Positions 52,501 through 60,900 of a stretch of DNA of 64,000 nt are shown here, one piece after another. The position numbers and the translations under genes were made by a program. Source of the DNA: JAJTGZ01 sp964403525 (lineage in GTDB: Bacteria > Planctomycetota > Phycisphaerae > Phycisphaerales > UBA1924); the NCBI GenBank assembly GCA_964403525.1, contig CAYOGE010000002.1, forward strand, positions 62,001-126,000, given 5' to 3'. Every line of letters starts with the position of its first letter. Within the stretch, counting starts at the first letter, position 1. The notes under the pieces are model-generated. The model was not told where the DNA came from, did no database searches, and was given only the letters and a program-made list of their open reading frames with translations.

Positions 52501-52638
52501 CACGAGCTCGGCGATGGCGTTCGTCGGCACAGCGAGCAGTGGGTAGGTCCCCACGGAGCGTTCGCCCTCGGAGCGCAGGTCGGCGCTGAAGGTCATTTCC
52601 TCGTGAACGACAGTGATGAAAACGATCCACTTGCTCAT
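49567..52638 (-). CDS. Orphan 1023-residue protein with C-terminal winged helix
   Basis: This is a very large protein of unknown function that starts at ATG 52638. It is mainly helical and rich in Ala, Arg, Glu and Asp. A Pro/Thr/Ser-rich linker near residue 740 (RPAEGSPTTPSGSGTAPPPTG) separates it into two parts. The last 70 residues look like a winged helix (LTDGQYAVVAALIEAGDEGL, later ARRMLDDLRKDGDWAGVIIM), a style seen in planctomycete proteins. The position, between the prophage block and the right recombinase module, suggests cargo. No catalytic motif was found. Confidence 0.65.
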   Translation of the reverse strand: MSKWIVFITVVHEEMTFSADLRSEGERSVGTYPLLAVPTNAIAELVVARLNHQHGLPEEAGTDDWQEFSFKAESELTPQEVAMALDLNDPAYPKNGRHPSWLSEMVTAAKTAMADVVKHRAASPKQDELAYMFVGSGATATPSTVFHRAGTAGAAATLRGLFAKEYSANGSPVFNFQAAGALPPDERLLLDEAIDGLAMYDDPDPGVYDPPASKAVLARAEYARRADRWEAMLVNKASAARDVTSAADRVNDLLRAVERHRLMFLYWAAACRRNPLAVRSRTGVNERVLRDDVRGWKEMVEAIDSEGAFLWTHRDVLDRYAQEAIGMFGPGEGMRPGEPDESGRSVPVEGGTHPYWSIDEGSTSYLEESSDAILEACRSLAEAGQHEAVFALVKGASAVARPEHHDRWYANVVVKWSYLSALDSLISRIKAVRVELALPPRSDKAAPSQPAGVKPDPQSVADVVVLFMVTRDLVRIGRDYPDAMPEADHKAWVDEVISHADVIMKRPGFDAIRTLMKSPPLLEMDVPERFGILMSTAMMAHPAMASPAETPAEIQQAVEKAMSTCQATASQPVQAQVSRLANLMIVSCRCPTGTSVKHFADPARFLQMLHRYWMLASAMVQTQATVHVGFNPHPLLHLIENVRDRLSTCFSHVQHLDGAGEAQQTCDQLVGMLTEGDIDDLSAVPEWTNGELQKVERFIARARLKVGPRVFELTAAEEFFIKQSEHLIAEHEKRCRAAWKQMLARADAQAAARRPAEGSPTTPSGSGTAPPPTGTPEQRAERIGPLLSSLVAVDNGIMSLGARLQSLTARGSAANTHALTVKVQEQLHKWIDPIVQHLKDAETASNGVGPHLVGLIAEPVAWEVDTRLAIRTLKDQLVGLIYSNGSENEESFVVGAASSLCDRGQRLQAAFEALNAQAEPPQLHATLNGSRTAPNGQPGPMVVLGRAGDPCTVKGKEKKALTDGQYAVVAALIEAGDEGLTKDAIEAVRSSARRMLDDLRKDGDWAGVIIMPGQTNGRYRVRT

Positions 52639-52657
52639 CGGACAAGGCGGCTCCCGG

Positions 52658-52675
52658 TCGGAACCGGGGTTCCGA
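52658..52675. promoter_or_regulatory. Palindromic operator candidate before the orphan gene
   Basis: TCGGAACC and GGTTCCGA form 8-bp arms around GG, 20-37 nt upstream of the orphan gene start. GGTTCCG and CGGAACC arms also occur upstream of the right module (55509-55515 and 55537-55543), which may reflect a shared regulator. Confidence 0.4.
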
Positions 52676-52706
52676 TGTCCAAGTTTACGGCGGTGGTTCA
52701 GGGGGA

Positions 52707-53114
52707 TCAGGCCCGTTTCGCCTGCTGCCAACGGGCACGTTGCCGACCCCAGTCCGGCTCCCCGGCGATGCTCCGGATCTCGCGCTCGGAAACGGCATCC
52801 CGGTCACCCGCAACCGGCGGCAGGAAGAGAATGTCCTCCTGAATGTCCGGGGCGAGATTCAGCAGGTTCACAATCTGGCTCACGCGGGCGCGGGTGACCT
52901 GCCCCAGTTCTGCGATGTCGGCAAAGTCCGCGACCTCCCCGATCCGGACGAGGTTGTCGAACCGGATCGCCAGAGCCATCAGACGGGAGACGCGCGGCAC
53001 GCGCCCCTCGTGCACGGGGGCCGGGGGCGGCTTCTCCCCAGCGTTCAGAACCCGCTGGCCCGTGCGCCCCGTGGTGAAGTGGACGGTGAAATCGAGCGTT
53101 ACGCCTTCGTTCAT
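52707..53114 (-). CDS. ParB-like HTH protein of the right recombinase module
   Basis: This 135-residue protein overlaps the recombinase end by 4 nt. Its HTH is DIAELGQVTRARVSQIVNLL. It is homologous to the left-module protein at 8880-9344 and ends earlier. Its position beside the recombinase suggests a directionality or regulatory factor. Confidence 0.72.
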   Translation of the reverse strand: MNEGVTLDFTVHFTTGRTGQRVLNAGEKPPPAPVHEGRVPRVSRLMALAIRFDNLVRIGEVADFADIAELGQVTRARVSQIVNLLNLAPDIQEDILFLPPVAGDRDAVSEREIRSIAGEPDWGRQRARWQQAKRA

Positions 53115-54676
53115 GCCGACACCTCCTCATTCGCGTGTTGGCCGATCGAGCGCAGGCCGAGCGGATGGAACGTGATCGAGACCGACCCCTTTGTCGCGTC
53201 GTAGTCCACGCGCTGGACCAACATCCGCATGAGCTTGGCCTGCTCCTTCGGAGACAGCCGCGACCAGACCCCGTCGAACTCCCCGAGCGCGGCATCAACC
53301 TCGGCCTTCGTGATTTGGGCGGCGTCGGCGTCAGTGATTTCGCGCCGCAGCGCGGCCACTCGGTCGTCCGCCGCCTGGACGTTCTGGTGGAGGTCGGCCA
53401 GACGGGCGGCGGCGTGCCCGTCGGTGGCAGCGTCCCCCGCCGTGCGGCCAAGGTCGGCGTGAAGGCGGGCGAGTCCCCGCTCGACCACGCCCAACTCACG
53501 TTCGGCCTCGGCCCGCTGGTGCGTCAGTTGCTGGCGGCACTTCGAGAGCGTGAGCGACAACAGCGCCGGGTCCTTGCCGATCCGCTTGATCTGCTCGACC
53601 ACGAAGCCCTCAATCTGCTCGGCGGGAAGGGACCGACACGGGCACGCGTCCCAGCCCTGCTTCTGGGCCTTGTAGCAAACGTAGTACCTGTAGACGCGGT
53701 CCTTGCCCTTGTTGGCGGTGGTGTGCCCCATCGTGAGGCCGCACGGGCCGCAGTGAACGAGCCCCTTGAGCAGAGCGCCGTACTTGTTCCGCACGAGCAT
53801 CCCGCCCGCGCGCCCATTCGACCGCAACAACTCATGGACCTTCGTCCAAAGCCCCTCTTCGACGATGGCATCGTGCTCGCCCGCGAACGTCTCGGTCTTG
53901 TACCGCACCTTCCCGCGATAGAGGACGTTGGCGAGGACCTTGAGCACGGCGGGCTTGTCCCACACGCGCCCGCCGTACGCCGCGCCCTTCCGCGTCTGGA
54001 CCGCCTTGGTCTTCAGGCCGCGACGGTTCAACTCACGGCACACGTCCAGGAGCGAACGGCGCTGGAGGTACATGCGGAAGATGTCGCGGACCAACTCTGC
54101 GTCGGCGGCGTTGACCACGAGCTTCTTCGTGACGGGGTCTACGTCGTACCCGAGCACAGAGCGGCCCCCCGACCATTTGCCCTTCCGCCGCGCCGCCGCG
54201 ATCTTGTCCCGCGTGCGCTCGGAGATGATCTCCCGCTCGAACTGCGCGAACGAGAGCAGGATGTTGAGCGTGAGCCGCCCCATCGACTGCGTGGTGTTGA
54301 ACTGCTGGGTGACGGAGACGAACGAAATCTTCTTCCGCTCGAACAACTCCATCATCCTGGCGAAGTCGATCAGCGAGCGACTCAAGCGGTCCACCTTGTA
54401 GACCACCACGCAGTCCACCTTGCCCGCCTCAATGTCGGCCATCAGACGGGCCACGGCGGGGCGGTCCATGTTGCCGCCCGTGAATCCGCCGTCGTCGTAC
54501 CGATCGGGAAGGCACTGCCACCCCTCGGCCTTCTGGCTGGCAATGTACGCCTCGGCGCTCTCCCGCTGCGCGTCGAGCGAGTTGAACTCCTGCTCGAGGC
54601 CGTCCTGCGTGCTCTTGCGGGTGTAGATGGCGCACCGCACCCGCGTGGTTGGCTTTGGCTCCGATCGCTTGCTCAT
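53111..54676 (-). CDS. Large serine recombinase (right copy)
   Basis: This 521-residue recombinase starts at ATG 54676, overlapping the DUF2924 stop by 4 nt, with GGAGG upstream. The catalytic block is VRCAIYTRKSTQDGLEQEF, then KVDRLSRSLIDFARMMELFE and ERTRDKIAAARRKGKW; the nucleophile is the Ser of TRKS. A zinc-ribbon-type HCGPCG region and a coiled-coil C-terminus follow. It is the best candidate integrase for the prophage-like element. The left copy is similar but clearly diverged. Confidence 0.93.
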   Translation of the reverse strand: MSKRSEPKPTTRVRCAIYTRKSTQDGLEQEFNSLDAQRESAEAYIASQKAEGWQCLPDRYDDGGFTGGNMDRPAVARLMADIEAGKVDCVVVYKVDRLSRSLIDFARMMELFERKKISFVSVTQQFNTTQSMGRLTLNILLSFAQFEREIISERTRDKIAAARRKGKWSGGRSVLGYDVDPVTKKLVVNAADAELVRDIFRMYLQRRSLLDVCRELNRRGLKTKAVQTRKGAAYGGRVWDKPAVLKVLANVLYRGKVRYKTETFAGEHDAIVEEGLWTKVHELLRSNGRAGGMLVRNKYGALLKGLVHCGPCGLTMGHTTANKGKDRVYRYYVCYKAQKQGWDACPCRSLPAEQIEGFVVEQIKRIGKDPALLSLTLSKCRQQLTHQRAEAERELGVVERGLARLHADLGRTAGDAATDGHAAARLADLHQNVQAADDRVAALRREITDADAAQITKAEVDAALGEFDGVWSRLSPKEQAKLMRMLVQRVDYDATKGSVSITFHPLGLRSIGQHANEEVSA

Positions 54677-55182
54677 TCGTCTGCCTCCGATCCCTTCTTG
54701 CCGCGTGCGGACGGCAGCCCGAAGAAACTGACCCCGTTCCAATGCGCCCCGGTCACCCTCTGGGCGATGGCCGTGAGCGAGCGGTAGACCTCGCCCTCGT
54801 ACTCAAACCCGCGGGGCAGCACCCGCACGACGATCACCTTCCCTTTGTATTCGCGGCGGATGACGCTGCCAGGCTTGGGGAACGCGGCGGGGCGTCCCGC
54901 GTCGAACGCCGCCGTGATCACCGTGCCCGGTCCCTTGAGCGGCGCTTTCGGGGCGCTCAGCCGGATTTCGGCGTCGTCGGCCAACTCGACCGCCCGACGG
55001 CGTGCCCGTTCAGAGAGGCCGCCCTCTCGCAGCGCCTGCATCCGCCAGACGATCCGCTTCACGAGGTACTGCTTGTGGTTCGTTCGCGTGGGCTCGCCGA
55101 AGACCTCGGCGTAGCGCTGCTTCAGTTCGGGCACGGTCAATCGGCCAAGGGCCAGGACCGTCGCGTTGGTGTCATCGGGCAT
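54673..55182 (-). CDS. DUF2924 protein (right module)
   Basis: This 169-residue homologue of the left-module protein has LKQRYAEVFGEPTRTNHKQY and REYKGKVIVVRVLPRGFEYEG, then VTGAHWNGVSFFGL. It is fused translationally to the recombinase by a 4-nt overlap (ATGA). The function is unknown. Confidence 0.85.
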   Translation of the reverse strand: MPDDTNATVLALGRLTVPELKQRYAEVFGEPTRTNHKQYLVKRIVWRMQALREGGLSERARRRAVELADDAEIRLSAPKAPLKGPGTVITAAFDAGRPAAFPKPGSVIRREYKGKVIVVRVLPRGFEYEGEVYRSLTAIAQRVTGAHWNGVSFFGLPSARGKKGSEADE

Positions 55183-55206
55183 GTGGACTCTCCGGTTCGC
55201 AAGGCG

Positions 55207-55413
55207 TCAACCAAGCGGACGATCAAGGCGAACCGGCTCAAACGATTCAAGTCCATCGCGCTCTCTTTCTTGATGCTGCGGATTCTCGCCCATGCGGCGA
55301 ACGTCGGTGCGCTGACGGCGGATGCCTTCGGCCAGAAGTTCGGCGATGATGTGCAGTCGCTTGGTCGGCGCGAGATCATCGCGCTCGACCAGCTCGTCGG
55401 GGTCGATCGTCAT
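55207..55413 (-). CDS. Small conserved protein heading the right recombinase module
   Basis: This is a protein of about 68 residues with an uncertain start; 55440 and 55491 are alternatives. The conserved part is KRLHIIAELLAEGIRRQR..V, a HQE, then LE..E..RLDRP, aligning with the left-module protein at 11475-11699. It lies downstream of the third promoter-like motif, which favours a start at or after 55440. Confidence 0.5.
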   Translation of the reverse strand: MTIDPDELVERDDLAPTKRLHIIAELLAEGIRRQRTDVRRMGENPQHQERERDGLESFEPVRLDRPLG

Positions 55414-55495
55414 GCGTGCGTCCGTGCAGGCGACCCGCATGTGAGGCGGGGCCAGCGATGTGAGGTGTTCCGCCCGCCGTTGGGGCGTCACTCAC

Positions 55496-55525
55496 CATCT
55501 ACGCAATCGGTTCCGATCGTGGCGG
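55496..55525 (-). promoter_or_regulatory. Copy 3 of shared bipartite promoter-like motif
   Basis: Read on the - strand: CCGCCAC, 11 nt, ATTGCGTAGATG. It is less exact than copies 1 and 2 but keeps the CCGCCAC block, the 11-nt gap and GCGTAGATG. It lies upstream of the right recombinase module and overlaps the GGTTCCG arm at 55509. Confidence 0.65.
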
Positions 55526-55539
55526 AACGTCCCGACCGG

Positions 55540-55553
55540 AACCCCGCGTCAAA
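55540..55553 (+). repeat. Direct repeat AACCCCGCGTCAAA, copy 1
   Basis: The same 14 bases recur at 56793-56806, so the two copies flank the trans-sulfuration gene with 1253 bp between their starts. They may be att-like sites or remains of an insertion event. The similarity extends weakly beyond the 14 bases (CCGACCGGA versus CACCGGTCGA upstream). Confidence 0.45.
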
Positions 55554-55591
55554 CACGCCGTCGATCCATACACTGGCATCGGAGTAACGCG

Positions 55592-56731
55592 ATGAACCAG
55601 CCGATCGACTCAAGCCAACCTGAATCTGCGGTCTCACCTGCGACGTGGCTCATCTCCGCAGGACGGCCCTCGGACGTGGGTTCGCCACTGAACGCCCCGC
55701 TCGTCCCCGCGTCCAACTTCATACTTGGGTCGTCCCGCGCCTACGCCCGCGATGACGCGACCCCGGCGTGGGAGGCGTTCGAGACCGTGGTCGGTGGTCT
55801 GGAGGGCGGCACGGCGGTGAGCTTTGCATCCGGAATGGCGGCCGCTGCGGCACTCTTCAACACGCTGAGCATGGGGGCGTCAATCGTCCTCCCGACCGAC
55901 TGCTACGCCGGAGTCGTCGGCCTAGTAACGGAAGGCGCGGCCAAGCGAGGCTGGAAGTGCGTCCGGCTTCCGGTGGTTGAGACGCACGCGTGGATCGAGC
56001 ACGCGCGGACTGCGGACCTGATTTGGCTCGAATCGCCGACCAACCCGCTGCTCGACATCGCCGACCTTCCACGCATCTGTGCCGCGAAACGGAAGGCCGG
56101 TTCGCTCCTCATCGTGGACAACACGATCGCTACGCCGCTGAACCAGCGCCCGCTCACGCTTGGAGCCGACGCCGTGATGCACTCCGCGACCAAGTACATG
56201 GGCGGCCACTCTGACCTTCTGGCGGGCGTGGCGGTAGCGCGGAATCCGGACCTCGCGCGAGAGCTGCGAAAGGCCCGCGAGCTGTCCGGCGGCACTCCCG
56301 GCACGCTCGAGGTGTTCCTCGCCCTTCGTGGACTTCGGACGATGGCCCTGCGCGTTGCGGCGAGCCAGGCGAACGCGCTGGTGATTGCCTCTCGGCTAAG
56401 CCAGCATTCTCGGGTGCATTCGGTCCGCTATCCGGGATTGCCCATGCACCCCGGGCACGCCGTCGCGTCCAGCTTCATGCGGGGCTTCGGGGGAGTGGTG
56501 ACGTTCGAGGTCGAGGATGGCGCGGCCCACGCAGATGCTGTGTGCCACTCTGTCAAGATCATCCGCCACGCGACAAGTCTCGGCGCTGTGGAGTCCACGA
56601 TCGAACGGCGCGCCGCAGTGCCGGGCCAGGAGCACCTCCCGCCCGGGCTACTCAGGATGAGCGTTGGCTGCGAGGATGTCGAAGATCTCTGGCGTGATCT
56701 GACGGAGGCCCTGGGCAACCCCCGCACTTGA
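55592..56731 (+). CDS. Trans-sulfuration PLP enzyme (cystathionine gamma-synthase-like)
   Basis: This 379-residue fold-type I PLP enzyme of the Cys/Met metabolism family contains SATKYMGGHSD, where Lys201 is the predicted PLP-binding residue, plus FASGMAAAAA, ESPTNPLLDIADLP and IVDNTIATPLNQRPL. It probably joins an activated homoserine to a sulfur donor; cystathionine gamma-synthase is most likely, but a gamma-lyase or sulfhydrylase cannot be excluded. GGAG lies 7 nt upstream. metH lies 1.2 kb downstream, so the two may act in the same methionine pathway. Confidence 0.85.
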   Translation: MNQPIDSSQPESAVSPATWLISAGRPSDVGSPLNAPLVPASNFILGSSRAYARDDATPAWEAFETVVGGLEGGTAVSFASGMAAAAALFNTLSMGASIVLPTDCYAGVVGLVTEGAAKRGWKCVRLPVVETHAWIEHARTADLIWLESPTNPLLDIADLPRICAAKRKAGSLLIVDNTIATPLNQRPLTLGADAVMHSATKYMGGHSDLLAGVAVARNPDLARELRKARELSGGTPGTLEVFLALRGLRTMALRVAASQANALVIASRLSQHSRVHSVRYPGLPMHPGHAVASSFMRGFGGVVTFEVEDGAAHADAVCHSVKIIRHATSLGAVESTIERRAAVPGQEHLPPGLLRMSVGCEDVEDLWRDLTEALGNPRT

Positions 56732-56792
56732 TTGCCGCTCTACCTGGTCTCTCGATTCGGCACCGTTCGGATCGATGACCACCACCGGTCGA

Positions 56793-56806
56793 AACCCCGC
56801 GTCAAA
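56793..56806 (+). repeat. Direct repeat AACCCCGCGTCAAA, copy 2
   Basis: Identical in 14 bases to 55540-55553, on the other side of the PLP enzyme gene. Confidence 0.45.
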
Positions 56807-57016
56807 TCAGCGGTTGCGCTAACCGAGAGGACGAGAGAGTTCGAGAGGCTTCCGCGAGAGGGGGACCGGAACCGTCGGGGTTGCGGTCGGCGGTGCGATG
56901 GGGCCAGCCGAACCGAGAGTTTGCCGCCGCCGCGCGCCTGGCGATTCCATCGGGAATCACGGGGCCGTTCGTCGATCTGCTTGCTGGCCGGAAACTGGCC
57001 GGGCCGTAAAGCAGAA

Positions 57017-57038
57017 CCGCCACGCTTTCGCGTGGCGG
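57017..57038 (-). terminator. Intrinsic terminator of tRNA-Asn
   Basis: A perfect 9-bp stem, CCGCCACGC paired with GCGTGGCGG around a 4-nt loop, lies 7 nt after the tRNA 3' end on the - strand. It is followed by TTCTGCTTT, a weak U-rich tract. Confidence 0.7.
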
Positions 57039-57045
57039 TCTAAAG

Positions 57046-57118
57046 CTCCCCGACTAGGACTCGAACCTAGGACCTAGCCGTTAACAGCGGCTCGCTCTAC
57101 CAACTGAGCTATCGGGGA
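57046..57118 (-). tRNA. tRNA-Asn (GUU)
   Basis: A 73-nt cloverleaf can be drawn: acceptor stem TCCCCGA/TCGGGGA, D-arm GCTC...GAGC with AGTTGGTA loop, anticodon arm AGCCG-CTGTTAA-CGGCT with GTT anticodon, and T-arm CCTAGG-TTCGAGT-CCTAG. CCA is not encoded. The right prophage boundary does not coincide with it, so it seems not to be used as the attachment site. Confidence 0.95.
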
Positions 57119-57199
57119 AACGCTCGGTTATCCGACCCTGTGCTGCGCACCCCTCTCTCGAGGTACACGCCGCAGGGGCCCCCGGTTCGCGGGGCCACA

Positions 57200-57227
57200 A
57201 GAGTAGCGGCCACCCTCCATCGGTCAA
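57200..57227 (-). promoter_or_regulatory. Promoter candidate of tRNA-Asn
   Basis: On the - strand, TTGACC (57222-57227) and TACTCT (57200-57205) are separated by 16 nt, giving a start near 57193, about 75 nt before the mature tRNA. Confidence 0.5.
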
Positions 57228-57363
57228 ATCGAACCCTCGCCTGAGACGCATCATCGGCCTAGAATCTTGACCCGCTCCCGCCGCGCACCGCGGCCGCACG
57301 TTCAAGCGGGGTCAGACCACCGCCGGCTCAACCCCGGCCCAACCCCCGCTCAGGATCAACGCT

Positions 57364-57615
57364 ATGAAGGGCAAGACTCACCCCAAGTACTACAACGACT
57401 GCAAGGTCTTCCACAACGGCGTGCAGGTCATGACCGTCGGGGCGACCGTGCCCGAGCTGCACGTTGAGGTCTGGTCCGGCTCGCACCCGTTTTTCACGGG
57501 CAAAAACGTGCTTGTTGACGCCGCGGGCCGCATCGAGAAGTTCCAGAAGAAGTTCCAGGGAAACTACTTCGCCGGCAAGGGTGGCAAGGCCGAGGCCGCC
57601 GACGCCAAGAAGTAA
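57364..57615 (+). CDS. rpmE: 50S ribosomal protein L31
   Basis: This 83-residue L31 begins MKGKTHPKYYNDCKVFHNGV, with the family's HP(K/D)Y start and a GSHPFFTGK segment. Only one Cys is present, so it lacks the zinc-binding CxxC of the C+ form and belongs to the zinc-independent type. The C-terminus carries an Ala/Lys-rich extension. Confidence 0.93.
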   Translation: MKGKTHPKYYNDCKVFHNGVQVMTVGATVPELHVEVWSGSHPFFTGKNVLVDAAGRIEKFQKKFQGNYFAGKGGKAEAADAKK

Positions 57616-57692
57616 CGACAGCTCTTCTTCCACCGCGCCGCCTGTGCGCGGGTCGAGGAAACCGGGCCCACACAACGAATCCGTCCACACCA

Positions 57693-57715
57693 AACGCCGC
57701 GGCCTCCGCGGCGTT
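57693..57715 (+). terminator. Terminator-like hairpin after rpmE
   Basis: AACGCCGCGG and CCGCGGCGTT form a 10-bp stem around CCT, 77 nt after the rpmE stop. The following U-tract is poor (GTTCATTG). Confidence 0.6.
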
Positions 57716-57799
57716 GTTCATTGCCACTGGGTTCACGCGAGCAACTCGCCCGCCCCTTCCGGGCAGGCGTTTCACCCGGCGGGCCGAAATACCCGATCC

Positions 57800-57827
57800 T
57801 TGCCCAGCCTCACATTTAGGGTACAAT
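57800..57827 (+). promoter_or_regulatory. metH: Promoter candidate of metH
   Basis: TTGCCC (57800-57805) and TACAAT (57822-57827) with a 16-nt spacer precede metH by about 100 nt. No cobalamin or SAH riboswitch pattern was seen between it and the gene. Confidence 0.55.
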
Positions 57828-57925
57828 GCTCCCATTCATCCGCATGAACGGATGCTTCCGACCTCCTACCCCCAACCAACACGCTCGCAGCGATGTGCCA
57901 CCTGGCACCTGCCCCGACAGACACC

Positions 57926-60900
57926 ATGCCCAGTTCCTTCTACAAGCACGCGACCAGCCGCATCCTCGTCACCGACGGCGCGATGGGGACCAGCATCTAT
58001 GCGCACAACCCGCCTCTCTCGGTTGAGAAGGACTATTGCGGGTGCGAGAACTGCACCGACATCCTCGTCCGCTCGCGCCCCGATGTGATCCAGTCGATCC
58101 ACGAGTCGTTCCTGGCCGTTGGCGCCGACGCGGTTGAGACCGACACGTTCGGCTCGAACAAGCTGGTGCTCGGCGAGTTTGGCCTGACGGCCGAAACACG
58201 CTCGCTGAACAAGATGGCCGCGGAGCTGGCTCGGGCGGCGTGCGTCAAGTTCGCGACGGCCGACAAGCCGCGGTTTGTGCTGGGGAGCATGGGCCCGGGT
58301 ACGAAGCTCGTCACGCTGGGAAACACACACTGGGACGAGATGTTCGACAGCTACCGCGAGCAGGCGCGCGGGCTGCTCGACGGCGGGGTTGACGCGTTCA
58401 TCATCGAGACGTGCCAGGACCTGCTGCAGGTCAAGTGCGCGGTCAACGCGGTGCTGGAGGCGCTGAAGGAGCGCAACAAGGACACGCGCGACGTGCCGAT
58501 CATGGTGTCGGTCACCATCGAGACGACGGGCACGATGCTGCTTGGCACCTCCATCGAGGGCGCCGTTGCTGCGCTGGGTGAGTTCCCGATCATGTCGCTG
58601 GGGCTCAACTGCGCCACCGGCCCGGCGGAGATGACCGAGCACGTGCACTACCTCGGCAAGCACTGGGGCGCGGGTGGGTACCGCGGCGAGGCGTGCGCGG
58701 TGAGCGTGATCCCCAACGCCGGGCTGCCCGCGCTTGTCAACGGCAAGACGGAGTACCCGCTCGGGCCCGCGCCCTTCGCCGAGGCGATGCTGCGGTTTGT
58801 GAGGCAAGACGGCGTCGGGATCGTGGGCGGCTGCTGCGGAACAACGCCCGAGCACATCGGGCAGCTTGTCAAGGCGCTGGAGTCGGGCGGGCTGAGCACG
58901 CCGGTGAAAGTGGAGAAGCGTGCGCCCAGGCCGGGAGTGACGAGCCTCTACGGGCCGACGGAGTACCGGCAGGACAACTCGCTGCTGATCGTGGGCGAGC
59001 GGATGAACTCGTCGGGCAGCCGCAAGTTCAAGCAGTTGCTTGAGGCCGAGGACTGGGACGGGATTGTGAGCCTCGCGCGCGAGCAGGTGCGGCACGACTC
59101 GGCGCACGTGCTGGATGTGAACGTGGACTATGCGGGGCGCGACAACGCGCGGGATATGGCGGAGGTGGTCAAGCGTGTTGTGCGGCAGGTGGATGCGCCG
59201 CTGATGCTCGACAGCACGCAGCTGGCGACGATCGAGGCGGGGCTGAAGCACGCGCCGGGCAAGTGCATCATCAACTCCGGCAACTTCGAGGATGGCGAGC
59301 ACAAGTTCGATCAGATCTGCGCGATGGCGAAGGCGTACGGCGCTGCCCTGGTGATCGGCTCGATCGACGAGGACAAAGAGGCGTCGATGGCCCGCACCGC
59401 CGACCGCAAGCTGGCGATCGCGCAGCGGGCGTTTGACCGGGCGACGAAGGTGCACGGCATGGAGCCGGCGGACCTGATGTTCGACCCGCTGGTGCTGCCG
59501 ATCAGCACGGGCATGGAGAGCGACCGGCGCTCGGCGCTGGAGACGATCGAGGGTGTGCGGCGCATCAGCGCTGCGCTGCCTGAGTGCCAGACAACCGTCG
59601 GGCTCAGCAACGTGTCGTTCGGGCTCAAGCCCGCGGCCCGCACGGTGCTCAACAGCGTCTTTCTGCACGAGCTGCGCGACGCCGGGCTGACCAGCGCCAT
59701 CCTGCACTTTTCGAAGATCCTCCCCAGGAACAAGATCCCGCAGGAGCAGTGGGACGCGGCGATCGAGCTGGTCTACGACCGCCGGAGCCCGGGCGTTGAC
59801 CCGCTCTCAAGGTTTATCGAGCTGTTCAAGGATGTTGAAGGGGCCGGCGCCGTCAAGAAGGAGAAGAAGCAGCTCTCGCTCGAAGAGCAGCTTGCCGCCC
59901 ACATCGTTGACGGCGAGAAAGAGGGCCTGACGGCGACGCTCGACGCCGCGCTCAAGAAGTACAAGCCGCTGGACATCATCAACGACCACCTGCTCGGCGG
60001 CATGAAGACCGTCGGCGAGTTGTTCGGCTCGGGTCAGATGCAGCTGCCGTTTGTGCTGCAGTCGGCCGAGGTGATGAAGATGGCGGTGTCGTACCTCGAG
60101 CCGCTGATGGAGAAGGTCGAGGGGGGCACCAAGGGGAAGATCGTGCTGGCCACGGTGAAGGGCGATGTGCACGACATCGGCAAGAACCTGGTGGACATCA
60201 TCCTGAGCAACAACGGGTACACGGTGTTCAACATCGGCATCAAGCAGCCGATCGCGGAGATCGTCAAGGCCGCGAAGGAGCACAAGGCGGACGCGATCGG
60301 GATGAGCGGGCTGCTGGTCAAGAGCGTGAACGTGATGGAGGAGAACCTCGCCGAGCTCAACGCGCTGTCGATCGACACGCCGGTGCTGCTGGGCGGGGCG
60401 GCGCTCACGCGCCACTACTGCGAGGGGCACCTGCGCGCGGGGTACAGGGGAAAGGTCTTCTACGGCAAGGACGCGTTCGAGGGGTTGCGGACGATGGATG
60501 CGCTCATGGCCGGCAACGTTGCCACGCTCGACATGGAGATTGAGGAGCGGCTGAACAAGCGGACGGCCGCCGAAGAAGTCGTCGCCCGGTCACGGGCTGA
60601 GTCGGCCAAGCGGATGGAGGCGTTCGAGCAAGGCAAGAAGCCCGGCGGGGATCGCCGGGCTACCCAGGAGGCCGAGAGGTCGGATGTGCGGACGGACGTT
60701 TCCGTGCCGCGGGTGCCGTTCTGGGGGTCGCGCGTGGTTGAAGGGATCGACCTTGAGCAGGTCTACCCGTTCATCAACAAGGTGGCGCTCTACCGCGGGC
60801 AGTGGCAGTTCAAGCAGGGGGCGATGAGCGACGACGAGTTCGAGGCGCAGCTGGAGGACACGGTCGGGCCGATCTTTGCGCGGCTCAAGGAGCGCTGCGC

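Larger units (their letters stand above)
56732..57045. other. Non-coding stretch between PLP enzyme and tRNA-Asn
   Basis: It holds the second copy of the AACCCCGCGTCAAA repeat (56793-56806) and the terminator hairpin at 57017-57038. No gene was seen. Confidence 0.4.

Noticed and set aside
53135..54787. Long + strand frame of 550 residues
   Set aside because: It is antisense to the right recombinase, and its composition is a shadow of that gene; the recombinase has recognisable motifs.
57046..57118. tRNA-Asn as prophage integration site
   Set aside because: The recombinase module ends about 1.6 kb away and no duplicated tRNA end is present in the window.
57616..57925. Cobalamin or SAH riboswitch before metH
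   Set aside because: The conserved core sequences were not found by eye.
57866..59707. Long - strand frame of 613 residues
   Set aside because: It is antisense to metH, Arg/His-rich, with no fold; metH is certain.
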